Part shown: positions 1 to 10,904 of the stretch, piece by piece
Layout of the letters: every line of letters begins with the position of its first letter
Position numbering within the stretch: the first letter of the stretch is position 1
Translations under genes and position numbers: made by a program
Notes under the pieces: generated by a model
Seen by the model: the letters and a program-made list of their open reading frames with translations, nothing else
Told to the model about the DNA's origin: nothing
Databases searched by the model: none
Source of the DNA: Variovorax sp. Root411
GTDB taxonomy: Bacteria; Pseudomonadota; Gammaproteobacteria; Burkholderiales; Burkholderiaceae_C
DNA: 64,000 nt
Reading direction: 5' to 3'
NCBI RefSeq assembly: GCF_001425205.1
Contig: NZ_LMDW01000016.1
Location: 124,001 to 188,000, forward strand

Positions 1-59
1 GCCTGCACATGCCGCTGAGCCCGGCGCGCGTCTGGCAGGCCATGCAGACCATCGACTGA
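1..59 (+). CDS. C-terminus of probable molybdenum hydroxylase large subunit (partial)
   Basis: An open frame runs in from the left edge and stops at TGA 57-59. The 18 visible residues end in MPLSPARVWQAMQTID. The 'P-x-P-x-R-VW-x-A' tail is familiar from the C-terminus of CoxL/xanthine-dehydrogenase-type molybdopterin subunits. The SRPBCC gene that follows fits a coxG-like neighbour. Only the last few codons can be seen, so the family assignment is an inference from a short motif plus context. Confidence 0.45.
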   Translation, partial: LHMPLSPARVWQAMQTID

Positions 60-148
60 CCGGGGGGCGACCGCAAGATTTTCCAAGATCGCATCGCCGC
101 GCTCTTCGATGATGACCGCCTGATCCAACTCTGAAAGCGAGGTTTGCC

Positions 149-3466
<3,318 letters not shown>

Positions 3467-4846
3467 ATGAAAAAGGTTTGGAGCTCATTGACCGGCTCGC
3501 TGCGCGCACGGCTGCTTTGGTTCCTGCTGGTGGCGATCGTGCTCGCCGCGGGGGCGCAGGCGCTCGTCGCCTACCGCACGGTGCTTGCGGAGGCCGACGA
3601 CATCTTCGATTACCACATGCAGCAGATGGCGCTGTCGCTGCGCGCCGGACTGCCGCCGAGCGCGGCGGTGGGCGGCATCGGCACCGGCGAACAGAACTTC
3701 GATTTTGTCGTGCAGGTGTGGACCGCCGATGGTGTGCGCATCTTCGAATCCGCCGAGCAGGCCGCGCTGCCGCAGCTCGCGGTGCTGGGCTTCGCCGACG
3801 TGCATGCGCGCGGCACCACCTACCGCGTGTTCTCGATGCAGACGCGCGGGCTGGTGATCCAGGTGGCGCAGGACATGGCGGCGCGGCGCCACATGGCCGG
3901 CACGCTGGCCCTGCGCACCATCGCACCCGTCGCGCTGATGGCGCCGCTGCTGATGCTGGTCGTGTGGTGGGTCGTGAGCCGTTCGCTCGCACCGGTGGCG
4001 CGCGTGCGCAAGCAGGTGGCGTCGCGGCAGGCCGACGACCTGTCGCCGGTGAGCGAGGAAGGGCTGCCCGAGGAGGTGCGCCCGCTGGTGCAGGAACTGA
4101 ACCTGCTGTTCGACCGCGTGCGCCACGCCTTCGATGCGCAGAAGCACTTCGTCGCCGATGCCGCGCACGAGCTGCGCTCGCCCCTGGCCGCGCTGAAGCT
4201 GCAGGTGCAGGGCCTGCAGCGCGCGCCCGACGGTGCGTCGCGCGACCTGGCCGTGAGCCGCCTGGTGGCGGGCATCGATCGCGCGACGCGGCTGGTCGAG
4301 CAGATGCTCGCGCTGGCGCGGCACGAGGCCAGCATGGCGGCCGGCGCGAAGCCGGAGCCGGTCGACCTGTCCGAGGTGGTGCGCCTCGCGGTGTCCGACG
4401 CGGTGGCGGCGGCCCAGGCGCGCGGCATCGACATCGGCATCGCGCATGCTGATGCGGCCGTGGTCCACGGCCAGCCCGAGGCCTTGCGCATGCTGCTGCG
4501 CAACCTGCTCGAGAACGCGATCAAGTACACGCCGCTGGAGGGCCGCGTCGACATCGGCATCGCCCGGCAAGGCGACTCGGTCGAGCTCACCGTGGATGAC
4601 AGCGGCCCGGGTCTGCCTCCGGCCGAGCGCGAGCGCGTGCTCGACCGTTTCTACCGCTCCGGTGAAACGCAGGCACCCGGCAGCGGTCTCGGGCTGGCCA
4701 TCGTCAAGTCGATTGCCGACCTGCATGGCGCGACGGTGGCGCTCGACCAATCGCCGAGCCTCGGCGGCTTGCAGGTTCGTGTCGTCTTCGCTCCCTCTCC
4801 CAGAGGGAGCAGGAACGAAGCAGGACTTGGTTTAAGCGGCGCTTAA
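3467..4846 (+). CDS. Sensor histidine kinase of an OmpR-type two-component system
   Basis: 459 aa from ATG 3467; the open frame extends further upstream only through the repeat block. Membrane helices lie at about 16-36 and 150-172 and bracket a periplasmic domain of roughly 110 residues. A HAMP-like stretch follows. The H-box has phospho-acceptor H234 (FVADAAHELRSPLAAL), then the N-box NLLENAIKYTP, G1 DDSGPGLPP and G2 GSGLGLAIVK. It is an inner-membrane kinase for the upstream regulator, QseC/PmrB/TctE-like in layout. The signal it senses is not evident. Confidence 0.9.
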   Translation: MKKVWSSLTGSLRARLLWFLLVAIVLAAGAQALVAYRTVLAEADDIFDYHMQQMALSLRAGLPPSAAVGGIGTGEQNFDFVVQVWTADGVRIFESAEQAALPQLAVLGFADVHARGTTYRVFSMQTRGLVIQVAQDMAARRHMAGTLALRTIAPVALMAPLLMLVVWWVVSRSLAPVARVRKQVASRQADDLSPVSEEGLPEEVRPLVQELNLLFDRVRHAFDAQKHFVADAAHELRSPLAALKLQVQGLQRAPDGASRDLAVSRLVAGIDRATRLVEQMLALARHEASMAAGAKPEPVDLSEVVRLAVSDAVAAAQARGIDIGIAHADAAVVHGQPEALRMLLRNLLENAIKYTPLEGRVDIGIARQGDSVELTVDDSGPGLPPAERERVLDRFYRSGETQAPGSGLGLAIVKSIADLHGATVALDQSPSLGGLQVRVVFAPSPRGSRNEAGLGLSGA

Positions 4847-4863
4847 GTCAGGGGGACGACATT

Positions 4864-4899
4864 CCTTTCATCGCATTGGCGTCCATACGCCCTGAAAGG
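4864..4899 (+). promoter_or_regulatory. Two-tier hairpin that pairs the degP Shine-Dalgarno (candidate RNA thermometer)
   Basis: CCTTTCA (4864-4870) is perfectly complementary to TGAAAGG (4893-4899). The latter contains the ribosome binding site of degP, whose ATG is at 4909. Inside is a second 5-bp stem, GGCGT (4878-4882) with ACGCC (4887-4891) around a CCAT loop. Pyrimidine-rich sequence pairing with the SD in front of a heat-shock protease gene matches the logic of FourU/ROSE-type thermometers. Complementarity is seen; temperature control is inferred. Confidence 0.5.
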
Positions 4900-4908
4900 A
4901 ACCGACAA

Positions 4909-6393
4909 ATGAACTCCCGTCTGACTTCGCCCCGCGCCCTGGCGATTGCCCTGGCGAGCGCGGGCGTGATCGGTGCTGTCGGTGCCGGTGCCTACACCAG
5001 CGCCCGTGCCGTGGGCACGCCGACCACCAACGCCACCGCCGTGGCGCCCGCGGCCATGGTCACGCTGCCCGACTTCTCGACCATCACCTCGCGCGACGGC
5101 CCGGCCGTAGTCAACATCAGCGTGACGGGCACCATGAAGGCGTCCGACGACGAGGCAGCCGAGATGCAGGGCATCGACCCCGAAGACCCGATGTTCCAGT
5201 TCTTCCGCCGCTTCCAGGGCCAGATCAACCCGCGCGGCCAGCAGCAACAGCAGCGCGACGTGCCGGTGCGCGCCCAAGGCTCGGGCTTCATCGTCGACCC
5301 CAGCGGCATCATCATCACCAACGCCCACGTCGTGAAGGACGCGAAGGAGGTCACCGTCAAGCTGACCGACCGCCGCGAGTTCCGCGCCAAGGTACTCGGT
5401 GCCGACGCCAAGACCGACATCGCGGTGCTCAAGATCGATGCGAAGAGCCTGCCCGTGCTCGCGCTCGGCAACACCAAGGACCTGAAGGTCGGCGAATGGG
5501 TGCTGGCCATCGGCTCGCCCTTCGGTTTCGAGAACACCGTGACGGCCGGCGTGGTGAGCGCCAAGGGCCGCTCGCTGCCCGATGACAGCTACGTGCCTTT
5601 CATCCAGACCGACGTGGCCGTGAACCCCGGCAATTCCGGCGGTCCGCTGCTCAACACGCGCGGCGAGGTGGTGGGCATCAACTCGCAGATCTACAGCCGC
5701 AGCGGCGGCTACCAGGGCGTGTCGTTCGCGATCCCGATCGACGTGGCGATCCAGGTGAAGGACCAGATCGTCGCGACCGGAAAGGCTACGCATGGGCGCC
5801 TTGGCGTGGCGGTGCAGGAGGTGAACCAGGCCTTTGCCGATTCGTTCAAGCTCGACAAGCCCGAAGGCGCGCTGGTCTCGAACATCGAGAAGGGCGGCCC
5901 TGGCGACAAGGCGGGCCTGAAGGCTGGCGACGTGATCCGCAAGGTCGATGGCCAGGCCATCGTCTCTTCGGGCGACCTGCCCGCGGTGATCGGCCAACAG
6001 GCGCCGGGCAAGAAGGTCACGCTCGAAGTGTGGCGCCAGGGCGAACGCAAGGAGCTGCAGGCCAAGCTGGGCGATGCGAGCGACAAGCCCGCCAAGGTCG
6101 CGAAGGCCGATGCCGACGTGGGGCAGGGCAAGCTGGGGCTGGCGCTGCGTCAATTGCAGCCGCAGGAAAAGCGCGAAGCCTCGGTCGAGAACGGTCTTCT
6201 GATCGAGGATGTCGGCGGTCCTTCGGCGCAGGCCGGGGTGCAGGCGGGTGATGTGCTGCTGGCCATCAACGGCACGCCGGCGCAGAGCGTGGAGCAGGTG
6301 CGCGACGTGGTGGCGAAGGCGGCCAACAAGTCGGTGGCACTGCTGATACAGCGCGGTGAAGACAAGATCTTCGTGCCCGTGCGGATCGGGTGA
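4909..6393 (+). CDS. degP: Do/DegP-family periplasmic serine endopeptidase
   Basis: 494 aa from ATG 4909, which has SD GAAAGGA 8 nt upstream; a TTG at 4876 is less likely. An N-terminal signal or anchor (about 8-34) leads to the trypsin-like domain. The catalytic triad is H140 (ITNAHVV), D170 (KTDIAVLK) and S243 (PGNSGGPL). Two PDZ domains follow at about 285-385 and 400-494, with GDVIRKVDGQ and GDVLLAINGTP carboxylate-binding-loop signatures. It degrades or refolds misfolded periplasmic proteins. It lies downstream of a two-component pair in the same direction (62-bp gap). The 5' leader can form a hairpin over the SD. It could equally be named DegQ or MucD; the paralog cannot be decided here. 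Confidence 0.93.
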   Translation: MNSRLTSPRALAIALASAGVIGAVGAGAYTSARAVGTPTTNATAVAPAAMVTLPDFSTITSRDGPAVVNISVTGTMKASDDEAAEMQGIDPEDPMFQFFRRFQGQINPRGQQQQQRDVPVRAQGSGFIVDPSGIIITNAHVVKDAKEVTVKLTDRREFRAKVLGADAKTDIAVLKIDAKSLPVLALGNTKDLKVGEWVLAIGSPFGFENTVTAGVVSAKGRSLPDDSYVPFIQTDVAVNPGNSGGPLLNTRGEVVGINSQIYSRSGGYQGVSFAIPIDVAIQVKDQIVATGKATHGRLGVAVQEVNQAFADSFKLDKPEGALVSNIEKGGPGDKAGLKAGDVIRKVDGQAIVSSGDLPAVIGQQAPGKKVTLEVWRQGERKELQAKLGDASDKPAKVAKADADVGQGKLGLALRQLQPQEKREASVENGLLIEDVGGPSAQAGVQAGDVLLAINGTPAQSVEQVRDVVAKAANKSVALLIQRGEDKIFVPVRIG

Positions 6394-6426
6394 GGCTCAA
6401 GGAAGTCAACCGAGATTGCAGCAGGA

Positions 6427-6446
6427 GGGCGGCCCTGGCGCCGCCC
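6427..6446. terminator. Stem-loop between convergent degP and WYL genes
   Basis: GGGCGGC (6427-6433) pairs with GCCGCCC (6440-6446) around a 6-nt loop. It sits just after degP and just before the stop of the convergent WYL gene. No clear T-run follows on the plus strand, so it is a weak intrinsic terminator or a bidirectional barrier. Confidence 0.4.
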
Positions 6447-6449
6447 GTC

Positions 6450-7436
6450 CTATATACGAGGGAGGCGGACTACCGCTTTCAATGGCTTGCGCGCCGCCTT
6501 GCGGAGCCGCGCTGCCACCAGCCCCAGGTGATCGATCAGTTCCTTCGGCGATTCGATCTCGAAATCGTGAGGCAGGCAGCCGAGCCAGACCGCCAGCGCG
6601 TCGAGTGAGTTGGCGCCGGTGGCGATGCGCGTCGAGCCCTCGTCGATGGCCTGCGGCGTGCCGTTGACCCAGCCGAGGTAGGGCTCGAGCGCCTTGGCGG
6701 GCGCATGCACCACGACCTGCGCGTGGTGCAGGTAGGGCGAGACCTGCAGCGCGTGCTCCATGTAGGCCGCGACGTCGCCGTGGGGCAGCCGGCGCGGCGT
6801 GAAGCGCGCGCCGGTGGGTGCGGGCTCGACGATGCGGTCGAGGCGGAAAGTGCGCCAGTCCTGGCGCACCGTGTCCCAGGCCAGCAGGTACCAGCGCTGC
6901 CCCATCTGCACCACGCGGTGCGGCTCCGCCGTGCGTTCGGTGGTGGTGTCGTGATGGTCGCTGTAGCCGAAGCGCAGCTGGAGCCGTTCGGTGCAGGCTT
7001 CTGCAAGAAAGGACACGGCCTTCAGGCGCACGGGCGACTTGCTGCGCATCACCGGCACTACCGACACGCGTACGCTGTCGAGCCGGCGGCGCAGGCCCGG
7101 CGGCATCAGCTGCTCGAGCTTGGCCAAGGCGCGCATCGAGGCGTCCTCGATGTCGTCCGAGGCGCCGGCCGGGTTGCCCAGGCCGAGCGCGACGGCGATG
7201 GCCTCCTCGTCCTCCAGCAGCAGCGGGGGCAGGGCGGTTCCCGCGCCAAGCCGGTAGCCGCCCGCAACGCCTGAGGTGGAGTCGACCGTATAGCCGAGGC
7301 TGCGCAGGCGATCCACGTCGCGGCGCAAGGTGCGCTCGGTGACGTCGAGCCGGGCGGCGAGGTTGGCACCCGTCCAGGAGCGTTGCGCCTGGAACAGCGA
7401 AAGAAGCCGGATCAGGCGTGCGGAGGCGGAAAGCAT
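6450..7436 (-). CDS. HTH-WYL domain transcriptional regulator
   Basis: 328 aa from ATG 7436; the frame is open 14 codons further, but MLSASARLIRLLSLFQ is the conserved start. Residues about 3-60 form an HTH_11/DeoR-like winged helix (LDVTERTLRRDVDRLRSLGY). A linker leads to the WYL domain at about 145-225, with QRWYLLAWD and WRTFRLDRI carrying the ligand-contacting residues. A C-terminal WCX-like extension completes it. WYL regulators sense nucleotides or nucleic acid and often control stress or metabolic genes. It diverges from the GFA-family gene (87 bp apart), which may be its target. This is inference. Confidence 0.85.
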   Translation of the reverse strand: MLSASARLIRLLSLFQAQRSWTGANLAARLDVTERTLRRDVDRLRSLGYTVDSTSGVAGGYRLGAGTALPPLLLEDEEAIAVALGLGNPAGASDDIEDASMRALAKLEQLMPPGLRRRLDSVRVSVVPVMRSKSPVRLKAVSFLAEACTERLQLRFGYSDHHDTTTERTAEPHRVVQMGQRWYLLAWDTVRQDWRTFRLDRIVEPAPTGARFTPRRLPHGDVAAYMEHALQVSPYLHHAQVVVHAPAKALEPYLGWVNGTPQAIDEGSTRIATGANSLDALAVWLGCLPHDFEIESPKELIDHLGLVAARLRKAARKPLKAVVRLPRI

Positions 7437-7523
7437 GAGCGCATGATGCCTGCGATCGAGGACAGGAAATGTCCGCAATGGGGCGTAGCCTTGGCTTTCC
7501 TCTTACCACCGGGACACAGACCC

Positions 7524-7928
7524 ATGAAGAAGACGTACAACGGCAGCTGCCATTGCGGCAAGGTTCGCTTCCAGGCCCTGATCGACCTCGCCGAGGGCAC
7601 GGGCAGGTGCAATTGCTCGATCTGCACCAAGGCCCGCGAATGGGGTGCGATCGTGAAGCCGGAGGCCTTCACGCTGCTGTCGGGGGAAGAAGACCTGTCG
7701 CTCTACCAGTTCAACACGCACAGCACCGAGCACCTGTTCTGCAGGCATTGCGGCATCCGGCCGTTCGGGCGCGGCAACGTGCCCGAGATCGGTGGCGCCT
7801 ACGTCAGCGTGAGCGTGAACTGCCTGGACGACGCCACGCTGGAAGAGCTGTCGACGGCGCCCGTGCGCTACATGGATGGGCGCAACAACAACTGGTTCGA
7901 GCCGCCGGCCGAGACGCGCTACCTTTGA
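7524..7928 (+). CDS. GFA-family (glutathione-dependent formaldehyde-activating-like) zinc protein
   Basis: 134 aa from ATG 7524; an upstream extension in the same frame is not conserved-looking. It has the GFA/CENP-V zinc pattern: C-H-C-G (NGSCHCGKVRF), C-N-C-S-x-C (GRCNCSICTK) and C-R-x-C-G (FCRHCGIRPF). Single-domain cytosolic members are widespread and mostly uncharacterised. A true S-hydroxymethylglutathione synthase role cannot be claimed. It is divergent from the WYL regulator. Confidence 0.85.
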   Translation: MKKTYNGSCHCGKVRFQALIDLAEGTGRCNCSICTKAREWGAIVKPEAFTLLSGEEDLSLYQFNTHSTEHLFCRHCGIRPFGRGNVPEIGGAYVSVSVNCLDDATLEELSTAPVRYMDGRNNNWFEPPAETRYL

Positions 7929-7961
7929 GCGTGGCGAGCGGGGCAACAGGGCGGGGCTTCA

Positions 7962-8363
7962 TCAGCGCGTGTAGTCGCCGCTGGCCTCCGGCTGGAACAG
8001 CACCGCGACCACGTGCGCGGTGCTTTCCGTGCCATTGGGCATGTGCCAGCGGGCGAGCGCGCCCGTCTTCATGCCCAGCAGGCCGATGCCGACGGGCGAC
8101 AGCACTGAGACGAAGCCCGCGCCCGGCTGCGCGTCACCGGGGTAGCAGAGGGTGATTTTCTGGCGCTGCCGCGTGACGGGGTCTTCGACCTCCACCTGGG
8201 AGTTCATCGTCACGATGTCCTCCGGGACCTCGCGCGAGGGCAGCACGTCCGCCGCATCGAGGAGTTCGGCGAGCACGGGCGGAAGCTGGTGGCCCGTCAG
8301 TTTGCCGAGGCGGACGAAGTCGAGTTCGGTGAGCGTGCGCTCCCCGTGAATGGTTGCAAGCAT
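7962..8363 (-). CDS. rnk: Nucleoside diphosphate kinase regulator, GreA/GreB family
   Basis: 133 aa. The C-terminal GreA/GreB FKBP-like domain includes NSQVEVEDPVTRQ, the core LCYPGDAQPGAG and SVLSPVGIGLLGMKTG. The short N-terminal region of about 45 residues replaces the long coiled coil of GreA/B, as in Rnk. Rnk binds RNA polymerase through the secondary-channel side and affects nucleoside diphosphate kinase and NTP levels. It is convergent with the GFA gene and is the last chromosomal gene before the island. Confidence 0.85.
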   Translation of the reverse strand: MLATIHGERTLTELDFVRLGKLTGHQLPPVLAELLDAADVLPSREVPEDIVTMNSQVEVEDPVTRQRQKITLCYPGDAQPGAGFVSVLSPVGIGLLGMKTGALARWHMPNGTESTAHVVAVLFQPEASGDYTR

Positions 8364-8700
8364 GAAGCACTCCAGTTGATTGCGGCGCCGTTCTGGATGG
8401 AAGAACGAACGGCGTCGCTGCCGCGCGGCGGGTGCCCGGCGGTCAATGGTTCGCGCATCAGGAAGAAGGGTAGCGGACCGCCGGGCTCAGGAAAGTGCGC
8501 GGGTGCGTCGCAAGACCGCCGTGGTCGCCGCAAGGGCAGCACCCGCGCGGCGGCCAGCCACTGCCTGGGGCAGGGCTGCGCGGGCAGGGTGTTTGCGGAA
8601 CACGGACGAGAGGACCATGCGCCCGAGTGTAGGACGTGCCGTGAGGCCATCAAGCAATGGCCTCACGTGCCTTGTCGTTAAGCGCGTGCCGGGCAAAGAA
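8364..8700. other. No gene: chromosomal flank left of the island
   Basis: About 340 bp without a convincing coding frame; the open frames here are GC-rich shadows on both strands. It contains the upstream region of rnk (minus strand). Before insertion it was the 3' flank of the disrupted tRNA-Asn. Confidence 0.6.
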
Positions 8701-8732
8701 AAAGCCCGCTGTCCAAAAAGACAGCGGGCTTT
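8701..8732 (-). terminator. Rho-independent terminator of the original tRNA-Asn, now at attL
   Basis: A perfect 13-bp stem joins AAAGCCCGCTGTC (8701-8713) and its complement (8720-8732) around a 6-nt A/C loop. Read on the minus strand it is followed by a T-rich run (TTTTTCTTTG). It lies 22 bp from the tRNA 3'-end sequence, so it ended the tRNA transcript before the island separated them. Confidence 0.8.
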
Positions 8733-8754
8733 CCAGAGGCCTTGCGGCTTGTGG

Positions 8755-8799
8755 TGGCTCCTCGACCTGGGCTCGAACCAGGGACCTACGGATTAACAG
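8755..8799 (-). repeat. attL: 45-bp tRNA-Asn 3'-end fragment
   Basis: 45 bp identical to the 3' end, including CCA, of tRNA-Asn at 54505-54549. It begins TGGCTCCTCGACC and ends GATTAACAG on the plus strand. Identity stops sharply on both sides: base 8754 is G where 54504 is T, and base 8800 is A where 54550 is T. No tRNA 5' half follows, so this is the displaced target-site copy that marks the left island junction. Confidence 0.9.
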
Positions 8800-8979
8800 A
8801 CCGGCCAAGGACTCCGCGAGGCACCATCGTACACACAATTGCGCGTTCGACGATCACAAAAGGCGCCGGACTTTGGAGAGACACACCTGTCACCTTTCGA
8901 CGCAGAAACGTCTATCAGGCGAGGTCCAAATCCAGGTGCACGTTAAGCATCGGAAACTGCACTGCTTTCGCAAGGAGAT

Positions 8980-9426
8980 CTAGTCGAGCCACTTGAGCTT
9001 GTGGGCTCGCGGCTGATCGAAGAGCGGCTCCCGCAGCACGTCCTGATAGCCCGTCTTCGTCATTACGGTCACACGGATTCTGGGGTCGTCCTCAACGCCC
9101 GACCCAACAATGATGGAGTCGTCGGACTGCAATCCCCGCACCAAAAGGTTGATCTCGGTCCACTCAACCTTGAAGGTCGGCACTCGGCGGTTCAGCAGAA
9201 GCCTCGTAGGAAATATGACCTGCACGTCGCCGGGGTTGCCTTCCAGTAGCACGTCCGTCGCCCCGTTGGCGGGTGCCGTTTGAATGCTGTGGATGACCAT
9301 CTGCCATCTCCACGAGTCGTCACCCTCTTTGCCGGCAGGGCTGAACTGCATGAACAGCTGACAGCAGTTCTTGAGAACGATTTTGACTTCGCGCCAAGTC
9401 ACTGCTTGGTCTTCGGCATCTTGCAT
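8980..9426 (-). CDS. Hypothetical protein, first gene inside the left island end
   Basis: 148 aa, not recognised. ATG 9426 is preceded by a strong SD within TAAATGAGGAGAGAA, which supports it as a real gene. The protein is soluble with mixed beta-strand character (VQVIFPTRLLLNRRVPTFKV) and ends PRAHKLKWLD. It contains no Cys-motif, Walker motif or membrane helix. It is divergent from defence operon A (173 bp between starts), so the two may share a control region. It could be a cargo gene of the element or part of that system. Confidence 0.7.
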   Translation of the reverse strand: MQDAEDQAVTWREVKIVLKNCCQLFMQFSPAGKEGDDSWRWQMVIHSIQTAPANGATDVLLEGNPGDVQVIFPTRLLLNRRVPTFKVEWTEINLLVRGLQSDDSIIVGSGVEDDPRIRVTVMTKTGYQDVLREPLFDQPRAHKLKWLD

Positions 9427-9599
9427 TTCTCTCTCCTCATTTATAGTCCAACGGCCATCGGAGTATCACCCCTGAACTTCGCTTGCACACTCCAGGCATT
9501 TCCCAAGGACAACCCATGAAGCTCTCCCGCAACACTCACACCCGTGACCGCTAGGAGAGGCAATTTTCGTCGGCCAGCGGACTGTGCTACGACGGCCGC

Positions 9600-10904
9600 A
9601 TGACTGACTCCGCTCAACCCTGGGGATTGCTGGGCCCCGATGGATTGGTTTCGGTCCGGCGCGTCCGCACGCTCAACGTGGGCACCGCGATCCGACAATT
9701 CAACGAACTGGCAGTGCCCGGCATGGGCAGCGTCTGGACCGGCCGGCAACTGCTGTGGCCCTTGCTCGGCGTGGCGGCAGCAGCCATCGCGCGAACCTCG
9801 ATGCACGTGTCGAACATCGAAGCTGCCAATGCGATCGAGGCGCTCGCCTGCAGGATGGGCTTGGCATCGAACGGCTGGCAGCGCGATGCTCGCATCCGCG
9901 GAGCGCAGAAACTACGCGGCACCGAGAATCTCACTTTCCAGACGATGCGTCGACCGGGCTTCTACGTCACCCAACCGATGCGCATGTCCGCGGTGCAGCC
10001 GCTACTGGCGTTGGGGCTGGTCGAGTCGGAGAGCGAGCGCTTTAACGCTTACCAGCTATCGGAGGCGGGGCGGGCCTTCCTGGACACTTCGTGCGATCCC
10101 TATCCCGAGTGCTGGTACAGCCACGGCGTGGTCTCGGCGCTCGCGAAATGGATAACGGGCAGCCCGCCCGCGGTCGCCAACTCCCAGTGCCTGTGCGAAG
10201 CGATCACGCCACTCGCCCCCTTGCCAGACCTAGCGGCGCAAACGCTGCGCGAGCAGCTTGCCGGCCGCAGTGACCCGACCTCGCTGCGCCGGCGGGCGGC
10301 GCTCGCTTGGGTGCGACGCTGCCAGGATGTACGCCGGCCCGTCGACGACTGGGAAGGGCCGGCGCCCGCGGAGCTCTCGACTGCGCACTGGGCGGACCTG
10401 CGGGCCGGCGCGTGCTTCTTTCGTGCTCGCGATGCGGCCATCGGAGTGCTCGATGCCTGCGAGCGCGTCATGGGGCCGGCAGGTGCGCCGCTGTCGCCAG
10501 TCGAGCCGTTGCCCGAGACCGTGCGTGATGCGCTCGACGCCGCGCGGGCCGCCGCAGCCGCCTTCCTGGAACTGGTGGAAGGCAGTAACTACCACGCGAG
10601 TGGCCTGCAGTTCTGCCGCGAGCTATCAGGTGACGAGCACCCTACAGTGCTGAAGCAGCTCGTCGCCCGTGACGGCCGCGTGCTGCGCCTGAGCGGCAAC
10701 GAGATCGTGCCCGGCATGGCCTTCGACGGTGGGCCGCAAGAGGCAGAGGCCGAGGCGCAGGACGGCGACGAGGCAACTGCGGACTTCGCGCGCCGCGTTC
10801 GACTTCCGGCCGGTACCTCTTTCCGCATACGTAACCTGTTGCTGCTTGACTTGGACCTGCAGGCGAAGATGGGTGGCTGGCTCGTGACGGAGAGCCCTGC
10901 ATGA
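9600..10904 (+). CDS. Unknown protein, first gene of PLD-helicase defence operon (DUF6361-like?)
   Basis: 434 aa. I do not recognise it firmly. The N-terminal stretch 'NVGTAIRQFNELAVPGMGSV ... RQLLWPLLGVAAAAIA' resembles in pattern the N-terminus of DUF6361 proteins (a 'GI-x-x-RD-x-F-x-x-x-LFPG-x-ST' segment followed by a helical WI/PY stretch). That comparison is from memory and weak. No nuclease, NTPase or membrane motif is visible, and the C-terminal third is acidic. The next gene starts within its stop (ATGA at 10901-10904), so the two are translationally coupled. This argues for a subunit of the same system, perhaps a sensor or scaffold. Confidence 0.75.
   Translation: MTDSAQPWGLLGPDGLVSVRRVRTLNVGTAIRQFNELAVPGMGSVWTGRQLLWPLLGVAAAAIARTSMHVSNIEAANAIEALACRMGLASNGWQRDARIRGAQKLRGTENLTFQTMRRPGFYVTQPMRMSAVQPLLALGLVESESERFNAYQLSEAGRAFLDTSCDPYPECWYSHGVVSALAKWITGSPPAVANSQCLCEAITPLAPLPDLAAQTLREQLAGRSDPTSLRRRAALAWVRRCQDVRRPVDDWEGPAPAELSTAHWADLRAGACFFRARDAAIGVLDACERVMGPAGAPLSPVEPLPETVRDALDAARAAAAAFLELVEGSNYHASGLQFCRELSGDEHPTVLKQLVARDGRVLRLSGNEIVPGMAFDGGPQEAEAEAQDGDEATADFARRVRLPAGTSFRIRNLLLLDLDLQAKMGGWLVTESPA

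Noticed and set aside
4843..6153. 436-aa minus-strand frame over degP
   Set aside because: His/Arg/Val-rich shadow; the plus strand encodes the catalytic triad and PDZ domains.
9516..9554. 12-codon ORF (MKLSRNTHTRDR) upstream of operon A as a leader peptide
   Set aside because: Too short and no supporting attenuator structure; could occur by chance.
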